Shown here piece by piece: positions 42,949-52,242 of a stretch of 64,000 bases of DNA (position 1 is the stretch's first letter; every line of letters starts with the position of its first letter). The stretch is from contig CAWBOJ010000003.1 in assembly GCA_963790405.1 (NCBI GenBank), forward strand, positions 186,001-250,000, in the 5' to 3' direction. Position numbers and translations under genes: made by a program. Under the pieces are notes generated by a model. It saw nothing but the letters and a program-made list of their open reading frames with translations. It was not told where the DNA came from and made no database searches. Origin of the DNA: JBGSMX01 sp963790405. Lineage in GTDB: Bacteria > Actinomycetota > Coriobacteriia > Anaerosomatales > JAGXFU01.

Positions 42949-45537
42949 GTGACAGAGGACATGTCGGGCAGCATCGTTCTCCCGCGGGAGATTCAAGAGG
43001 AACTGAGAAGCTCGTTCCTCGAGTATTCGATGAGTGTCATAGTCGCTCGCGCACTTCCGGATGTGCGGGATGGTCTCAAGCCGGTCCATCGGCGAATTCT
43101 GTACGCGATGAACGAATCGGGGCTCACTCCGGGGCGCCCGTACAAGAAATCCGCCTGGACCGTTGGTGAAGTCATCGGCAAGTACCATCCCCACGGTGAC
43201 TCTGCGGTCTACGACACGATGGTGCGAATGGCCCAGGATTTCTCGATGCGTGTACCGCTTGTTGACGGGCACGGAAACTTCGGCTCGGTCGACGGCGATC
43301 GAGCGGCAGCCATGCGCTACACCGAGGCGCGGTTGCAGCGCATCGCCGGAGAACTGTTGCGCGATCTCGACAAAGAGACAGTCGATTTCGGACCCAACTA
43401 CGATGAGTCGCTTCAAGAGCCGCTTGTCTTGCCGAGCAGGTATCCGAACCTACTGGTCAATGGCAGTTCTGGTATCGCGGTGGGCATGGCGACGAACATA
43501 CCGCCCCACAACCTGGGCGAGGTCATCGATGCCGTAGACATGGTGATCGACAATCCCGAGGTGACCGTCGAGGATCTCATGAAGGTCATCCCCGGCCCGG
43601 ACTTCCCCACAGGTGGCATCATCATGGGGAGCGACGGGATCAAGGACGCCTACGAGACCGGCCGCGGGTCGATCAAGGTGCGCGGTAAGGCGCACATAGA
43701 GCAAACGAGTACCGGGCGGACGCGCATCATCATCACGGAGATTCCCTACGTGGTGAACAAGTCCAAGCTTGTGACCAAGATCGCCGAGCTGGTTCGCGAG
43801 AAGAAGCTCACCGAGATCTCAGATCTGCGCGACGAGTCGGACCGCAAGGGCATGAGGGTCGTTATCGAGCTCAAAACAAACTGCGTTCCGCAGGTGGCCC
43901 TGAACAAGCTCTACAAGCACACGCCTCTCCAGACCGGGTTCGGCGTAATCATGATCGCTCTGGTTGACGGCGTGCCGCGCACACTCACGCTTCCCGAGGT
44001 GCTCAAGTACTACATCGAGCACCAGAAGGAGGTCATTACTCGCCGAACGCAGTATGAGTTGCGCAAGGCCGAGGAGCGCGCCCACATCTTGGAGGGCCTG
44101 GTTATCGCCCTCGACAATATCGACGAAGTCATCAAGATCATTCGGGCGAGTGACGATGACGCCGAAGCCAAGAGCCGATTGATGGAGCGCTTCGGGCTCT
44201 CAGAGGCTCAGACAGATGCGATTCTCGAGATGCGTCTGCGTCGACTCACGGGACTAGAACGCCACAAGATCGAAGAGGAGCTCACCGATCTGCTCGAGAG
44301 AATCACGTGGTACAAGAAGGTTCTCGGCGACGTGGGTCTCGTTCTTCAGATCGTCAAAGAGGAATTGCAGGCTGTTCGTGACAAGTTCGCGGATCCCAGG
44401 CGGACCGAGATCGCCGGGACCGCACGAGATCTCGACGTCGAGGACTTGATCGCCGAAGAAGACATGGTCGTGACCATCACGAAGGCTGGCTATGTGAAGC
44501 GTCTGCCGGTGGCGACCTACCGCCAGCAGAAACGTGGCGGCAAGGGCAAGGCCGGGGTCAATCTGAAGGAAAACGACTTCGTGGAGCACTTGTTCGTGGC
44601 TTCCACGCACGACTACGTTCTGTTCTTCTCCAACCGGGGCAAGGTCTACCGATTGAAGGTGCACGAGCTCCCGGTCGGATCACGACATGCCCGTGGGACG
44701 GCGGCCGTCAACCTGCTGCCGTTCGAGACAGAGGAGCGCATCGCCGCCGTGATCTCAACACGCGGCTTCAGTCCCGATGAGTTCCTGCTGTTCGCCACGC
44801 GCAACGGTCTTGTGAAGAAGACCGCGCTAGAGGCATACAATCGCTCGCGGCGCGACGGCATCATCGCCATCAACCTTCGTGAGGACGACGAGCTCATCGC
44901 CGTTCGTCGAGTCAGGGACGACCAACAAGTCGTGATGGTGTCGAGCGCAGGCAAGGCCATCAAGTGGAGCGAGACCGACGCGCGCCCGATGGGTCGGGGC
45001 ACCATGGGAGTCAAGGGCATGAACATCAAGAAGGGTGAGAAGGTTCTCGACATGGAGATCGCGCCCGAGGAGGCCGAGCTATTCGTAGTCACAGAGCACG
45101 GCTACGGGAAGCGCACGCAGATCTCCGACTACCCCTTGCAGAGGCGAGGCGGCATGGGTGTCAAGACGATACAGATTACCGAGAAGAAGGGTGTGCTCGC
45201 CGGCATGAAGATAGTGATGCCGTATCACGAGCTCATGCTCATCTCGGAAGAGGGTGTCGTGATAAGAGTACGGGCGAACGACATCTCGAAGCTGGGTCGC
45301 TCGACCCAAGGCGTCAAGGTCATGAATGTGAGCGCGACCGACCACGTGTCAGCTATCGCGCGCGTGGCCACAAAGAGCAAGCCCAAGCGTGCCGCAGCAG
45401 TGCCCGAAGGCCAAGGCAAGCTGCTTGAAGAGCCCGAGGCGGAGACCGAAGCGACTCGGCCACTAGAGGATCGAGAAGCAGCAGCCGAAGAGCTTGCAGC
45501 CGAGGAGTTCGAAGACGTCGACGACGAGGAAGAGTAG
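42949..45537 (+). CDS. gyrA: DNA gyrase subunit A
   Basis: 862 residues. N-terminal catalytic core with ARALPDVRDGLKPVHRRILY, the quinolone region YHPHGDSAVYDTMVRMAQDF (Ser kept), and catalytic Tyr in RYTEARLQR. C-terminal beta-pinwheel includes QKRGGKGKAG, the GyrA box that wraps DNA, and later RRGGMGVKTIQITE. The acidic tail (EELAAEEFEDVDDEEE) is common in the family. Intact reading frame. Confidence 0.97.
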   Translation: MTEDMSGSIVLPREIQEELRSSFLEYSMSVIVARALPDVRDGLKPVHRRILYAMNESGLTPGRPYKKSAWTVGEVIGKYHPHGDSAVYDTMVRMAQDFSMRVPLVDGHGNFGSVDGDRAAAMRYTEARLQRIAGELLRDLDKETVDFGPNYDESLQEPLVLPSRYPNLLVNGSSGIAVGMATNIPPHNLGEVIDAVDMVIDNPEVTVEDLMKVIPGPDFPTGGIIMGSDGIKDAYETGRGSIKVRGKAHIEQTSTGRTRIIITEIPYVVNKSKLVTKIAELVREKKLTEISDLRDESDRKGMRVVIELKTNCVPQVALNKLYKHTPLQTGFGVIMIALVDGVPRTLTLPEVLKYYIEHQKEVITRRTQYELRKAEERAHILEGLVIALDNIDEVIKIIRASDDDAEAKSRLMERFGLSEAQTDAILEMRLRRLTGLERHKIEEELTDLLERITWYKKVLGDVGLVLQIVKEELQAVRDKFADPRRTEIAGTARDLDVEDLIAEEDMVVTITKAGYVKRLPVATYRQQKRGGKGKAGVNLKENDFVEHLFVASTHDYVLFFSNRGKVYRLKVHELPVGSRHARGTAAVNLLPFETEERIAAVISTRGFSPDEFLLFATRNGLVKKTALEAYNRSRRDGIIAINLREDDELIAVRRVRDDQQVVMVSSAGKAIKWSETDARPMGRGTMGVKGMNIKKGEKVLDMEIAPEEAELFVVTEHGYGKRTQISDYPLQRRGGMGVKTIQITEKKGVLAGMKIVMPYHELMLISEEGVVIRVRANDISKLGRSTQGVKVMNVSATDHVSAIARVATKSKPKRAAAVPEGQGKLLEEPEAETEATRPLEDREAAAEELAAEEFEDVDDEEE

Positions 45538-45554
45538 GCCGACCGGACATCAAC

Positions 45555-46313
45555 ATGGCCGATTCCAAACGACAGGAACCGACCGCGCGCATCTCTTCGG
45601 TGCGCGCGGTCTTGTTCGACCTGGACGGGACTCTGATCGACACAGTTGCGCTCATCAGGACATCGATGCGCCACGCCACGGAGGCGGTTCTCGGCGTCTC
45701 ACTGTCTGATGCGGAGCTTATGCGCAACGTGGGCATTCCCCTGGTTCAGCAGATGCGCTTGTTCTCGGAGGGGCATGCAGACGAGTTGGTCACCGCATAT
45801 CGTGCTCACAACGCCGAGATTCACGACGAGCTTATCGCTGCATACCCAGGAGTCGAGGAGGCGCTCGAGAGCCTCGTGAGCGACGGGATACCACTCGGGA
45901 TCGTGACGTCGAAGAGCCGCGCGGTCGCCTGTCGAGGCATCGACTACTTCGGACTCGGTCGGTTCTTTGAAGTCGTGGTGTGTTCTGATGACGTGACCCA
46001 GCACAAGCCGGACCCGCATCCGCTGCGCGTAGCCGCGCGCGAACTCGGCTTGCCGATCGAGGTGTGCATGTACGTGGGAGACAGTCCCCACGATATGACA
46101 GCGGCGATCCGAGCCGGAGCCGTGTCCGTCGCAGCGCTTTGGGGTGCGTTCGCGCGGGAAGCGGTTCTAGAGCCGGGCCCGGAGTTCGTCCTGGCTTCGA
46201 TAGGCGAGCTGTCTGACCTGCTCGGCGGGAATGTGAATCCCTACGTCGTCACAGCCGTTGGAGTAGGGGAGTACGAAGACGGGAAGAAAACGCCATCAGA
46301 AGTGGAAGAATAG
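45555..46313 (+). CDS. HAD-family phosphatase, PpaX/Gph-like
   Basis: 252 residues. Motif I VLFDLDGTLIDTVALI, motif II GIVTSKSRAV, motif III around KPDPHPLRV and MYVGDSPHDMTAA. A helical cap between motifs I and II fits pyrophosphatase PpaX or phosphoglycolate phosphatase; sequence alone does not settle the substrate. It lies 17 bases after gyrA and may share its transcript. Confidence 0.82.
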   Translation: MADSKRQEPTARISSVRAVLFDLDGTLIDTVALIRTSMRHATEAVLGVSLSDAELMRNVGIPLVQQMRLFSEGHADELVTAYRAHNAEIHDELIAAYPGVEEALESLVSDGIPLGIVTSKSRAVACRGIDYFGLGRFFEVVVCSDDVTQHKPDPHPLRVAARELGLPIEVCMYVGDSPHDMTAAIRAGAVSVAALWGAFAREAVLEPGPEFVLASIGELSDLLGGNVNPYVVTAVGVGEYEDGKKTPSEVEE

Positions 46314-46344
46314 ACCGACGGGGAAACAAGTCGAGGAGGAGCCT

Positions 46345-47829
46345 GTGTCTTCGCGAGCCAAAGTGATCCTGGCCGTTGTCGTGCTGGTCGTGTTGGCAGG
46401 AGTGGTCGGCGCGTTTGCCCTCGGGGGTGGAACCGAACCGACGGTCGAGGCTGCGACTGTCGACACAGAAGACCTTGCCGTGACGGTTATCGCCTCCGGG
46501 CTTGTCGAGTCTGGCGTGCGTGCGGACGTCTTCCCGCCAACAGCGGGAACGCTGGTTTCGGTCAGCGTGGGCGACGGTGATGAGGTGCGGGCCGGGACGG
46601 TTATGGCCGCGATGGACAGGGAGCCGCTCCTGCTTCAGGTGAAGCAGGCCGAGGGGGGGCTGGCTGCCGCCGAGGCCCAGATCGCAGGGATTGATACGCA
46701 GCAACCCACGAGCGAGGAGATCGCTGCGACGCGGGCCGGCACCGATGCCGCGTGGGCCGGCTACGAGGCTGCGCTCGCAGGCGCGGACGCGGTTGACCAG
46801 CAGGCGCCGTCAAGCTCGGACGTTGCTGCCGCAAACGCCGCGGCAAATGCAGCCTACTCGGCCTACCAGCAGGCCAAGAGCGTATACGACGCGCTGAAGC
46901 TCTCCATCGAGACAAGCCCTACGCCGCAACCAAGTGCGTTGTCTCAGCTTGAGTCGGCCAAAGTCGCTCGCGATCAGGCCTATGCGGGCTACCTTCAGGC
47001 GAAAGCCGCCAAGGATCAGCTGGGTTCGGTCGACCTGACATCTGCTCAAGCGCAGGCGTCGGCTGCCGCGGATCAGGCGTACGCAGGCTATTTGAGCGCA
47101 CGAGCGCAGCAAAGCCGTCTCGAGGACACCAGCCTTTCCGCAGAGCGGAAAGCGGCGCAAGCGGCGCTTGATCAGGCGCGCCAGGCGCTAGTTGTCGCCG
47201 AGGAGATGCTGGACAAGGCCGAGCTTGTGGCCCCCATCGACGGCATCGTGCTCTTCAACGCGCTCGGCACGCCTTCCGCTGACGGTGCAACACCGAAAGC
47301 ATCTGTCGGAGCGGCGGTCGGCCCACAGGCGGCTCCGTTCACGGTTGTGCAACTGGACGGGCTGAAGTTCTCGGCAGAAGTCGACGAAGTCGATGTCGCC
47401 CGTATCGAGATCGGCATGGCGGGAGTCGTCTCGCTTGACGCGTTCCCGGAGCACTCGTTCGAATCGACGGTTGCCGTCATCGGGCCAGCGGCGGTTCTGA
47501 CGGCTACAGGAGGAACGGTGTTTCCCGTGAACTTGTGGCTTTCCGATGCAGATGCAGACATCCGTATCGGCATGAAAGGCGACGTGGAAATAGAGGTCAG
47601 CTCTGTGCCGGGAGCGCTCACGGTTCCGGTGGAGGCGCTGTTCGACGAAGGCGGGACGACGTACGTGTATCTGATTCAGGACAACGTGCTAGCTCGCACG
47701 CAGGTCGAGATAGGGACGATTACCGAAACTCGCGTTGAGGTCATCTCCGGCGTCGGGGAGGGAGATTCGGTCGCGCTTTCCGGGCCGGTCGAACTCGTGG
47801 ACGGCATGTCTGTGGCAGTTGCCGAGTAG
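46345..47829 (+). CDS. efflux periplasmic-adaptor (MacA/HlyD-like) protein
   Basis: 494 residues. N-terminal membrane anchor (VILAVVVLVVLAGVVGAFAL), biotinyl-lipoyl-like domain (ASGLVESGVRADVFPPTAGT), a long Ala-rich helical hairpin (about 90-285) with repeats of DQAYAGYL, the second lipoyl half (MLDKAELVAPIDGIVLFNAL), then beta-barrel and membrane-proximal domains. Start GTG after GAGGAG. First gene of a MacAB-type trio with the ATPase and permease that follow; in a single-membrane cell it would work without an outer-membrane channel. Confidence 0.88.
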   Translation: MSSRAKVILAVVVLVVLAGVVGAFALGGGTEPTVEAATVDTEDLAVTVIASGLVESGVRADVFPPTAGTLVSVSVGDGDEVRAGTVMAAMDREPLLLQVKQAEGGLAAAEAQIAGIDTQQPTSEEIAATRAGTDAAWAGYEAALAGADAVDQQAPSSSDVAAANAAANAAYSAYQQAKSVYDALKLSIETSPTPQPSALSQLESAKVARDQAYAGYLQAKAAKDQLGSVDLTSAQAQASAAADQAYAGYLSARAQQSRLEDTSLSAERKAAQAALDQARQALVVAEEMLDKAELVAPIDGIVLFNALGTPSADGATPKASVGAAVGPQAAPFTVVQLDGLKFSAEVDEVDVARIEIGMAGVVSLDAFPEHSFESTVAVIGPAAVLTATGGTVFPVNLWLSDADADIRIGMKGDVEIEVSSVPGALTVPVEALFDEGGTTYVYLIQDNVLARTQVEIGTITETRVEVISGVGEGDSVALSGPVELVDGMSVAVAE

Positions 47830-47832
47830 AAC

Positions 47833-48618
47833 ATGACCGAGCAGCTGGAGACGACACAAGGGGCCAAAGTCTGCACGGACGCGCGAGTCGTGCTGGAGGC
47901 ACGTGCCGTCACGAAGTGCTATGAGCTCGACGAGATCGAGGTACACGCGCTACGAGGCGTGGATCTGCAGATCTGCGAAGGTCAGATGATGTCGATCATG
48001 GGTCCCTCCGGATCGGGAAAATCGACACTCATGCACATCATCGGATTGCTCGACAGGCCCACAAGCGGCGTGGTGACAGTCGAGGGCGAGGAAGTCTCGC
48101 ACATGGCGCCCAATGAACTCGCGGCTGTGCGCAATCGACGCATCGGGTTCGTGTTCCAGTCGTTCAATCTGCTTGCCCGCACGAGCGCTCAGGCCAACGT
48201 TGAATTGCCGCTCGTGTACGCAGGTCTCAGTGGCGCCGAGCGCACGACTCGGGCTCGAGCGGCACTGGAGCGCGTGGGACTCGGAGACCGCCTCGGCCAC
48301 CTGCCGAACCAACTCTCGGGTGGCCAGCAACAGCGCGTTGCGATCGCGCGCGCTCTCGTCACGGAGCCGTCCATTGTGTTGGCCGACGAGCCGACCGGAA
48401 ACCTCGACTCCCGCTCAGGTGTCGAGGTCATGGAGATCCTGCAGGAGCTCAACGCTCAGGGGATAACGGTGGTACTCGTGACGCACGATCCCAATGTGGC
48501 GCGCTACGCCGAGCGCATAGTGCACATTCAAGACGGTCGGGTAGTCGATGAGGAAGCGGTCGAGGAGCGAATCGTGGCTTCGCAGCGGCTGGCGGAGCTT
48601 GCAGAGGAGCAGTCGTGA
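47833..48618 (+). CDS. ABC transporter ATP-binding protein, MacB/LolD type
   Basis: 261 residues. VTKCYELDEIEVHALRGVDL start, Walker A GPSGSGKSTLMHIIGLLDRP, Q loop, signature LSGGQQQRVAIARALVTEP, Walker B IVLADEPTGNLDSRSG, H loop VTHDPNVARYAERI. LolD/MacB subfamily energises mechanotransmission-type permeases. Overlaps the permease start by four bases. Confidence 0.95.
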   Translation: MTEQLETTQGAKVCTDARVVLEARAVTKCYELDEIEVHALRGVDLQICEGQMMSIMGPSGSGKSTLMHIIGLLDRPTSGVVTVEGEEVSHMAPNELAAVRNRRIGFVFQSFNLLARTSAQANVELPLVYAGLSGAERTTRARAALERVGLGDRLGHLPNQLSGGQQQRVAIARALVTEPSIVLADEPTGNLDSRSGVEVMEILQELNAQGITVVLVTHDPNVARYAERIVHIQDGRVVDEEAVEERIVASQRLAELAEEQS

Positions 48619-49805
48619 ACCTCGTGGAGAGCTTCCGGATAGCCCTGCGTGCGCTGAACGCGAACAAGGTTCGCAGCGCACTGACCATGCTGGGCGTGAT
48701 CATCGGTGTCGCAGCGGTGATTCTGCTCGTGGCGATCGGAACGGGTGTGCAAGACGAAGTCACCGGCTCGATCGAGGGACTCGGCTCGAATCTGATCTTC
48801 GCGTTCCCCGGTAATGTCGAGGAAGGTGGCGGCGGCGGTTTCGGCGGGGGAATCACCAAGGCGTTCACCCTCGAGGACTCTGACCTGGTCGAACGGCGAT
48901 TGGATGCAGTCGAGGTCGTGGTGCCGGTGCTACAGGGCCCCGCAACGTTGAAGGTGGGCAATCGCGAGATGCGCACGACCATCGCGGCAGCCAACGAATT
49001 CGCGCGAGAGGTATTCACCTCGGACTTCATTGACGGACGCGATTATCGTAGAAGCGAGGTAGCTGCATCATCGCGCGTGATCGCGCTCGGATCGCGAGTT
49101 CGAGACGAGTTGTTCCCGTTTCGCGACCCTATCGGCGAATACGTCGACGTGAACGGCCAGAGGTTCACGGTCATCGGACATGTCGCTTCGCAGGGTGGAT
49201 CGCTCACCGGCGACCAGGACAACCAGGTGTACATTCCGATAACGACGGCGCAGCGACTTCTTGGCACCAAAGACATCAGCATGATCGTGGTCAAGGCCTC
49301 CGATCCCGAGAATGTCGACTCGGTGCAACGACAGATGACGCAGATACTCCGGCCGAAGTTCGGCGAGGAGTTCAGCGTGTTCACCCAGGAGCAGACGCTC
49401 GGGATCCTCTCGGACCTGTTGGGCACGCTGACTGTCATGCTTGCAGGCATCGCCGGGATATCGCTTCTGGTGGGCGGCATCGGAATCATGAACATCATGC
49501 TCGTGAGCGTGAGCGAGCGTACGCGCGAGATCGGCATCCGCAAAGCGGTCGGCGCGAAGACCTACGACATCATGAGTCAGTTCGTGATCGAAGCCGTGGT
49601 GCTCTCGATCGTGGGCGGTTCTGTTGGAATCGCGCTCGGCTGGGGCGGTGCCCTTGGGTTAAGCGAGTTCGTGCCAACACAGGTGACCGCATGGGCCGTG
49701 GCGCTTGCCTTCGTGTTCTCGGCAGGAGTAGGAATCTTCTTCGGCGTCTATCCGGCGTATCGAGCTTCGCGACTCGATCCGATCGAGGCGCTTCGCTACG
49801 AGTAG
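48615..49805 (+). CDS. ABC transporter permease, MacB-like
   Basis: 396 residues. One N-terminal helix (ALTMLGVIIGVAAVILLVAI), a large extracytoplasmic MacB core (about 45-265), and three C-terminal helices with GGIGIMNIMLVSVSERTREI followed by GIRKAVGAKTYDIM, the conserved MacB/FtsX coupling region. Starts GTG 48615. With the adaptor and ATPase it forms an exporter, probably of a peptide, lipid or drug. Confidence 0.93.
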   Translation: MNLVESFRIALRALNANKVRSALTMLGVIIGVAAVILLVAIGTGVQDEVTGSIEGLGSNLIFAFPGNVEEGGGGGFGGGITKAFTLEDSDLVERRLDAVEVVVPVLQGPATLKVGNREMRTTIAAANEFAREVFTSDFIDGRDYRRSEVAASSRVIALGSRVRDELFPFRDPIGEYVDVNGQRFTVIGHVASQGGSLTGDQDNQVYIPITTAQRLLGTKDISMIVVKASDPENVDSVQRQMTQILRPKFGEEFSVFTQEQTLGILSDLLGTLTVMLAGIAGISLLVGGIGIMNIMLVSVSERTREIGIRKAVGAKTYDIMSQFVIEAVVLSIVGGSVGIALGWGGALGLSEFVPTQVTAWAVALAFVFSAGVGIFFGVYPAYRASRLDPIEALRYE

Positions 49806-49850
49806 GGTGCACTGAGGGCGCGTCGGTACTGCGTGCGCCGTGAACGCCGG

Positions 49851-50348
49851 CTATGAATTCCGGAAGTCACTCGGTTCGACGTGATCGAGGAAGGCGCGGA
49901 ACTGCTCCACCTCTTCTTCCTCGTCGACATCCTGGGCGACCTCTATGATGGCGGCTTCATCCAAGACGCTCTCCGCGACGTAGATGGGTGAACCGGTGCG
50001 GATTGCCAGGGCGATGGAATCGGAAGGACGCGCGTCCACCGCAATCGACCGTTCTTCGGTTCGAAGAATCACCGCTGCATAGAAGGTCCCCTCGTCGACT
50101 CTTGTGATCTCAACACGTACAACAACGGTATCGAGTGACTCGATCACGCCCTTGAGCAGGTCGTGGGTCATAGGCCGAGGCGGCTCTACCCCTTGGAGAG
50201 CGAGAAGGATCGCCGTCGCCTCGGCGTGCCCGATCCATATGGGCAGCATTCGGACCGGACCTACGCTCTTGTCGACCGGGCGCAAGATGATGACAGGTTG
50301 GTTCGTCGCGGAGTCCACCGACAGACTTGCGAGATGCACGTGAATCAC
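49851..50348 (-). CDS. bifunctional nuclease (BFN) family protein
   Basis: 165 residues, DUF151/BFN domain: QPVIILRPVDKSVGPVRMLP, IGHAEATAILLALQGVEPPR, MTHDLLKGVIESL, DARPSDSIALAIRTGSPIYV. Related proteins have weak DNase/RNase activity; role in this cell is unknown. Start GTG 50348, eight bases after AAGGAGG; acidic tail (DVDEEEEVEQF). Single gene, convergent with the permease. Confidence 0.88.
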   Translation of the reverse strand: MIHVHLASLSVDSATNQPVIILRPVDKSVGPVRMLPIWIGHAEATAILLALQGVEPPRPMTHDLLKGVIESLDTVVVRVEITRVDEGTFYAAVILRTEERSIAVDARPSDSIALAIRTGSPIYVAESVLDEAAIIEVAQDVDEEEEVEQFRAFLDHVEPSDFRNS

Positions 50349-50502
50349 CGGGGACACCTCCTTGGCGAGTGGGCCGCGATTGCAGCTTGGACCCTATCGG
50401 ATTCGTTCCACTATCATACGGCATGCAATCGTCGAAGCTGCGCAAGACAGGTAGGCGATCGGGCTTGCCGATTATCACCGAGTAGAGGGAGGCGGGGACA
50501 CC

Positions 50503-50898
50503 GTGGAACACTTCGAGATTCGCACTTCTGCTCGCGAGGAGATGCTCGATATCACGGGGCGCGTGCAGGAAGCGATTGAGCGACTCGGAGTCCGGGATGG
50601 GGCTGTGTTGGTCTTTGTGCCTCACACGACAGCGGGTATCACGATCAACGAGAATGCCGATCCTGATGTCGTGTGCGACATCTTGGAGGGTCTACGCCGA
50701 GTAGCTCCGCGCGATGCACGATACCGGCATGCCGAAGGCAACTCCGATGGACACATCAAGTCGTCGTTGGTTGGGACGAACGTGACGGTTCCCGTGAGCG
50801 ATGGCCGCCTGGTTCTTGGCACATGGCAAGGCGTGTTCTTCTGCGAGTTCGATGGGCCGAGAAGCCGACGCGTCACCATACAATCTCTCACGGTCTGA
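50503..50898 (+). CDS. YjbQ/UPF0047 family protein
   Basis: 131 residues. Typical fold markers: VFVPHTTAGITINENADPDV, HIKSSLVGTNVTVPVSDGRL, LGTWQGVFFCEFDGPRSRRV. Family members have promiscuous thiamine-phosphate synthase activity and an unknown main role. GTG start after GGGAGGCGGGG. Stands alone upstream of tRNA-Ile. Confidence 0.9.
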   Translation: MEHFEIRTSAREEMLDITGRVQEAIERLGVRDGAVLVFVPHTTAGITINENADPDVVCDILEGLRRVAPRDARYRHAEGNSDGHIKSSLVGTNVTVPVSDGRLVLGTWQGVFFCEFDGPRSRRVTIQSLTV

Positions 50899-50938
50899 GC
50901 GCCGAAACGCTCGAGTTGCCGCGGCGACCGGCGGTTTC

Positions 50939-50967
50939 TTGACGCGCTATCGGTGGTGGGATAAGGT
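50939..50967 (+). promoter_or_regulatory. promoter of tRNA-Ile
   Basis: TTGACG (50939-50944), 17 bases, TAAGGT (50962-50967). The -10 fits only the loose actinobacterial TANNNT form. It ends 22 bases before the tRNA. Confidence 0.5.
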
Positions 50968-50989
50968 ATCGAAGCCTTTGGCACCATGC

Positions 50990-51066
50990 GGGCCCGTAGC
51001 TCAGTTGGTTAGAGCGCACGGCTGATAACCGTGAGGTCGTTGGTTCGAATCCAACCGGGCCCACCA
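50990..51066 (+). tRNA. tRNA-Ile (anticodon GAT)
   Basis: Acceptor GGGCCCG (50990-50996) pairs with CGGGCCC (51056-51062), discriminator A, CCA encoded (51064-51066). D arm TAGCTCAGTTGGTTAGAGC, anticodon loop CTGATAA with GAT at the tip, T arm GGTTCGAATC. Length 77 including CCA. Confidence 0.98.
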
Positions 51067-51079
51067 CTATCGATTACAG

Positions 51080-51114
51080 ACGCCTTTCCGATGATGAAGA
51101 CGGGGAGGCGTTTG
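51080..51114 (+). terminator. probable terminator of tRNA-Ile
   Basis: ACGCCTTTCC pairs with GGGGAGGCGT (internal T-G/T-G pairs), then TTTGTGTG. Stem is long-looped and the U tract interrupted, so moderate support. Confidence 0.5.
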
Positions 51115-51314
51115 TGTGTAGGGCTGCGGTTGGCGGTCTGATCTCCGAGCCTGTGGGCGCGGTCCCCGCCGGAGGGCAGCCGCTTCATCAGCCTATCCGC
51201 ATCTGCTCCCCGTGAGTACGCCATCTGTCTGCCAGGGCAGGCACGAAACCGTCTACATGCAGATTCCGCGCAACACTGGTCCAGGTGGATCGGTGAGGTA
51301 CTGCAAAGGGGCCG

Positions 51315-52190
51315 TTGGTGAGGACGAGCATCCGGAGTTTCGCAATCGGACTGATCGGTCTCGGAGCTACCGCTGTTGTGCGCACGCTGGTTGTGCTGGG
51401 GCTCGGTGGCAAAAACGGGGCGATGCTTGTTTCTGATGTCGGCACGGTGGCTGTGGTGTTGGCTGCCGCGGTCGTGATTCTGCTCGCGGCTCGCCGGCTT
51501 CCGCGTGACGAACTCCGTAGGTCGTGGCTACTACTCGGGGCAGGCGTGGGGTGTTTTGCTCTTGGGGATATCACCTGGGCGGTGATGGAGCTAGGGAATC
51601 TCGGAGCCCCGTATCCCGGGCCACCCGACATCTTCTATCTGATGCACTACGTCTTCGTTGGGGCGGCCGTGTTCATTCCGGCAATCAAGATGCGGCGTCG
51701 TGAAGAAGTCGCGGGGGCCGTGCTTGTAGCTGGCCTCTCCGGTGTCGTGGTCGTCGCATGCCTGTTCTTCTGGCTGATTGAGCCGATCTTGCTGAAGGCC
51801 GGCCAAGCTCCGGCGGAACTCGTGCTCAACGTCGTGTATCCGCTCGCCGACGTTTGCCTCCTCGCCATGCCTGCTGTTTTCGTTCTGGTGATCGCGATGC
51901 GTACGGGCGATCGGGACCGAACACTCCCGTGGCTGTATGTTTCTACCGGTCTCATCATCATGGCCGCGACCGATACGGTGTTCTCCTGGATGTCAGCTGT
52001 GGATGTGTACGTCCCCGGAGCGGTTGTGGACTATGGCTGGATGATCGCCACTGTCGCTCTGGCCGTCGGAGCGTCGCTCGCACTTGATGCGGCGACGGCT
52101 GCGCAGCGGCAAACCGAGGAAGGGCCATCGGCTGCGGTCGTTCCGACAAACGCGTATTCGGTGTCCGCACGTGAGGTCGACGAACACTAG
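51315..52190 (+). CDS. polytopic membrane protein, unknown function
   Basis: 291 residues with about eight hydrophobic helices and a short polar tail. Features: RTLVVLGLGGKNGAMLVSDV, a GDITWAVMELGNLGAPYPGP loop between helices 3 and 4, and PPDIFYLMHYVFVGAAVFIP. This membrane module resembles the N-terminal sensor of some actinobacterial GGDEF and kinase proteins, but no catalytic domain follows here. GTG start after AAAGGGG. Confidence 0.7.
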   Translation: MVRTSIRSFAIGLIGLGATAVVRTLVVLGLGGKNGAMLVSDVGTVAVVLAAAVVILLAARRLPRDELRRSWLLLGAGVGCFALGDITWAVMELGNLGAPYPGPPDIFYLMHYVFVGAAVFIPAIKMRRREEVAGAVLVAGLSGVVVVACLFFWLIEPILLKAGQAPAELVLNVVYPLADVCLLAMPAVFVLVIAMRTGDRDRTLPWLYVSTGLIIMAATDTVFSWMSAVDVYVPGAVVDYGWMIATVALAVGASLALDAATAAQRQTEEGPSAAVVPTNAYSVSAREVDEH

Positions 52191-52242
52191 GCGGATACGC
52201 ACCCCCGCGGATCACTCATGGCGCGCGCGAGCCTCTGTATGA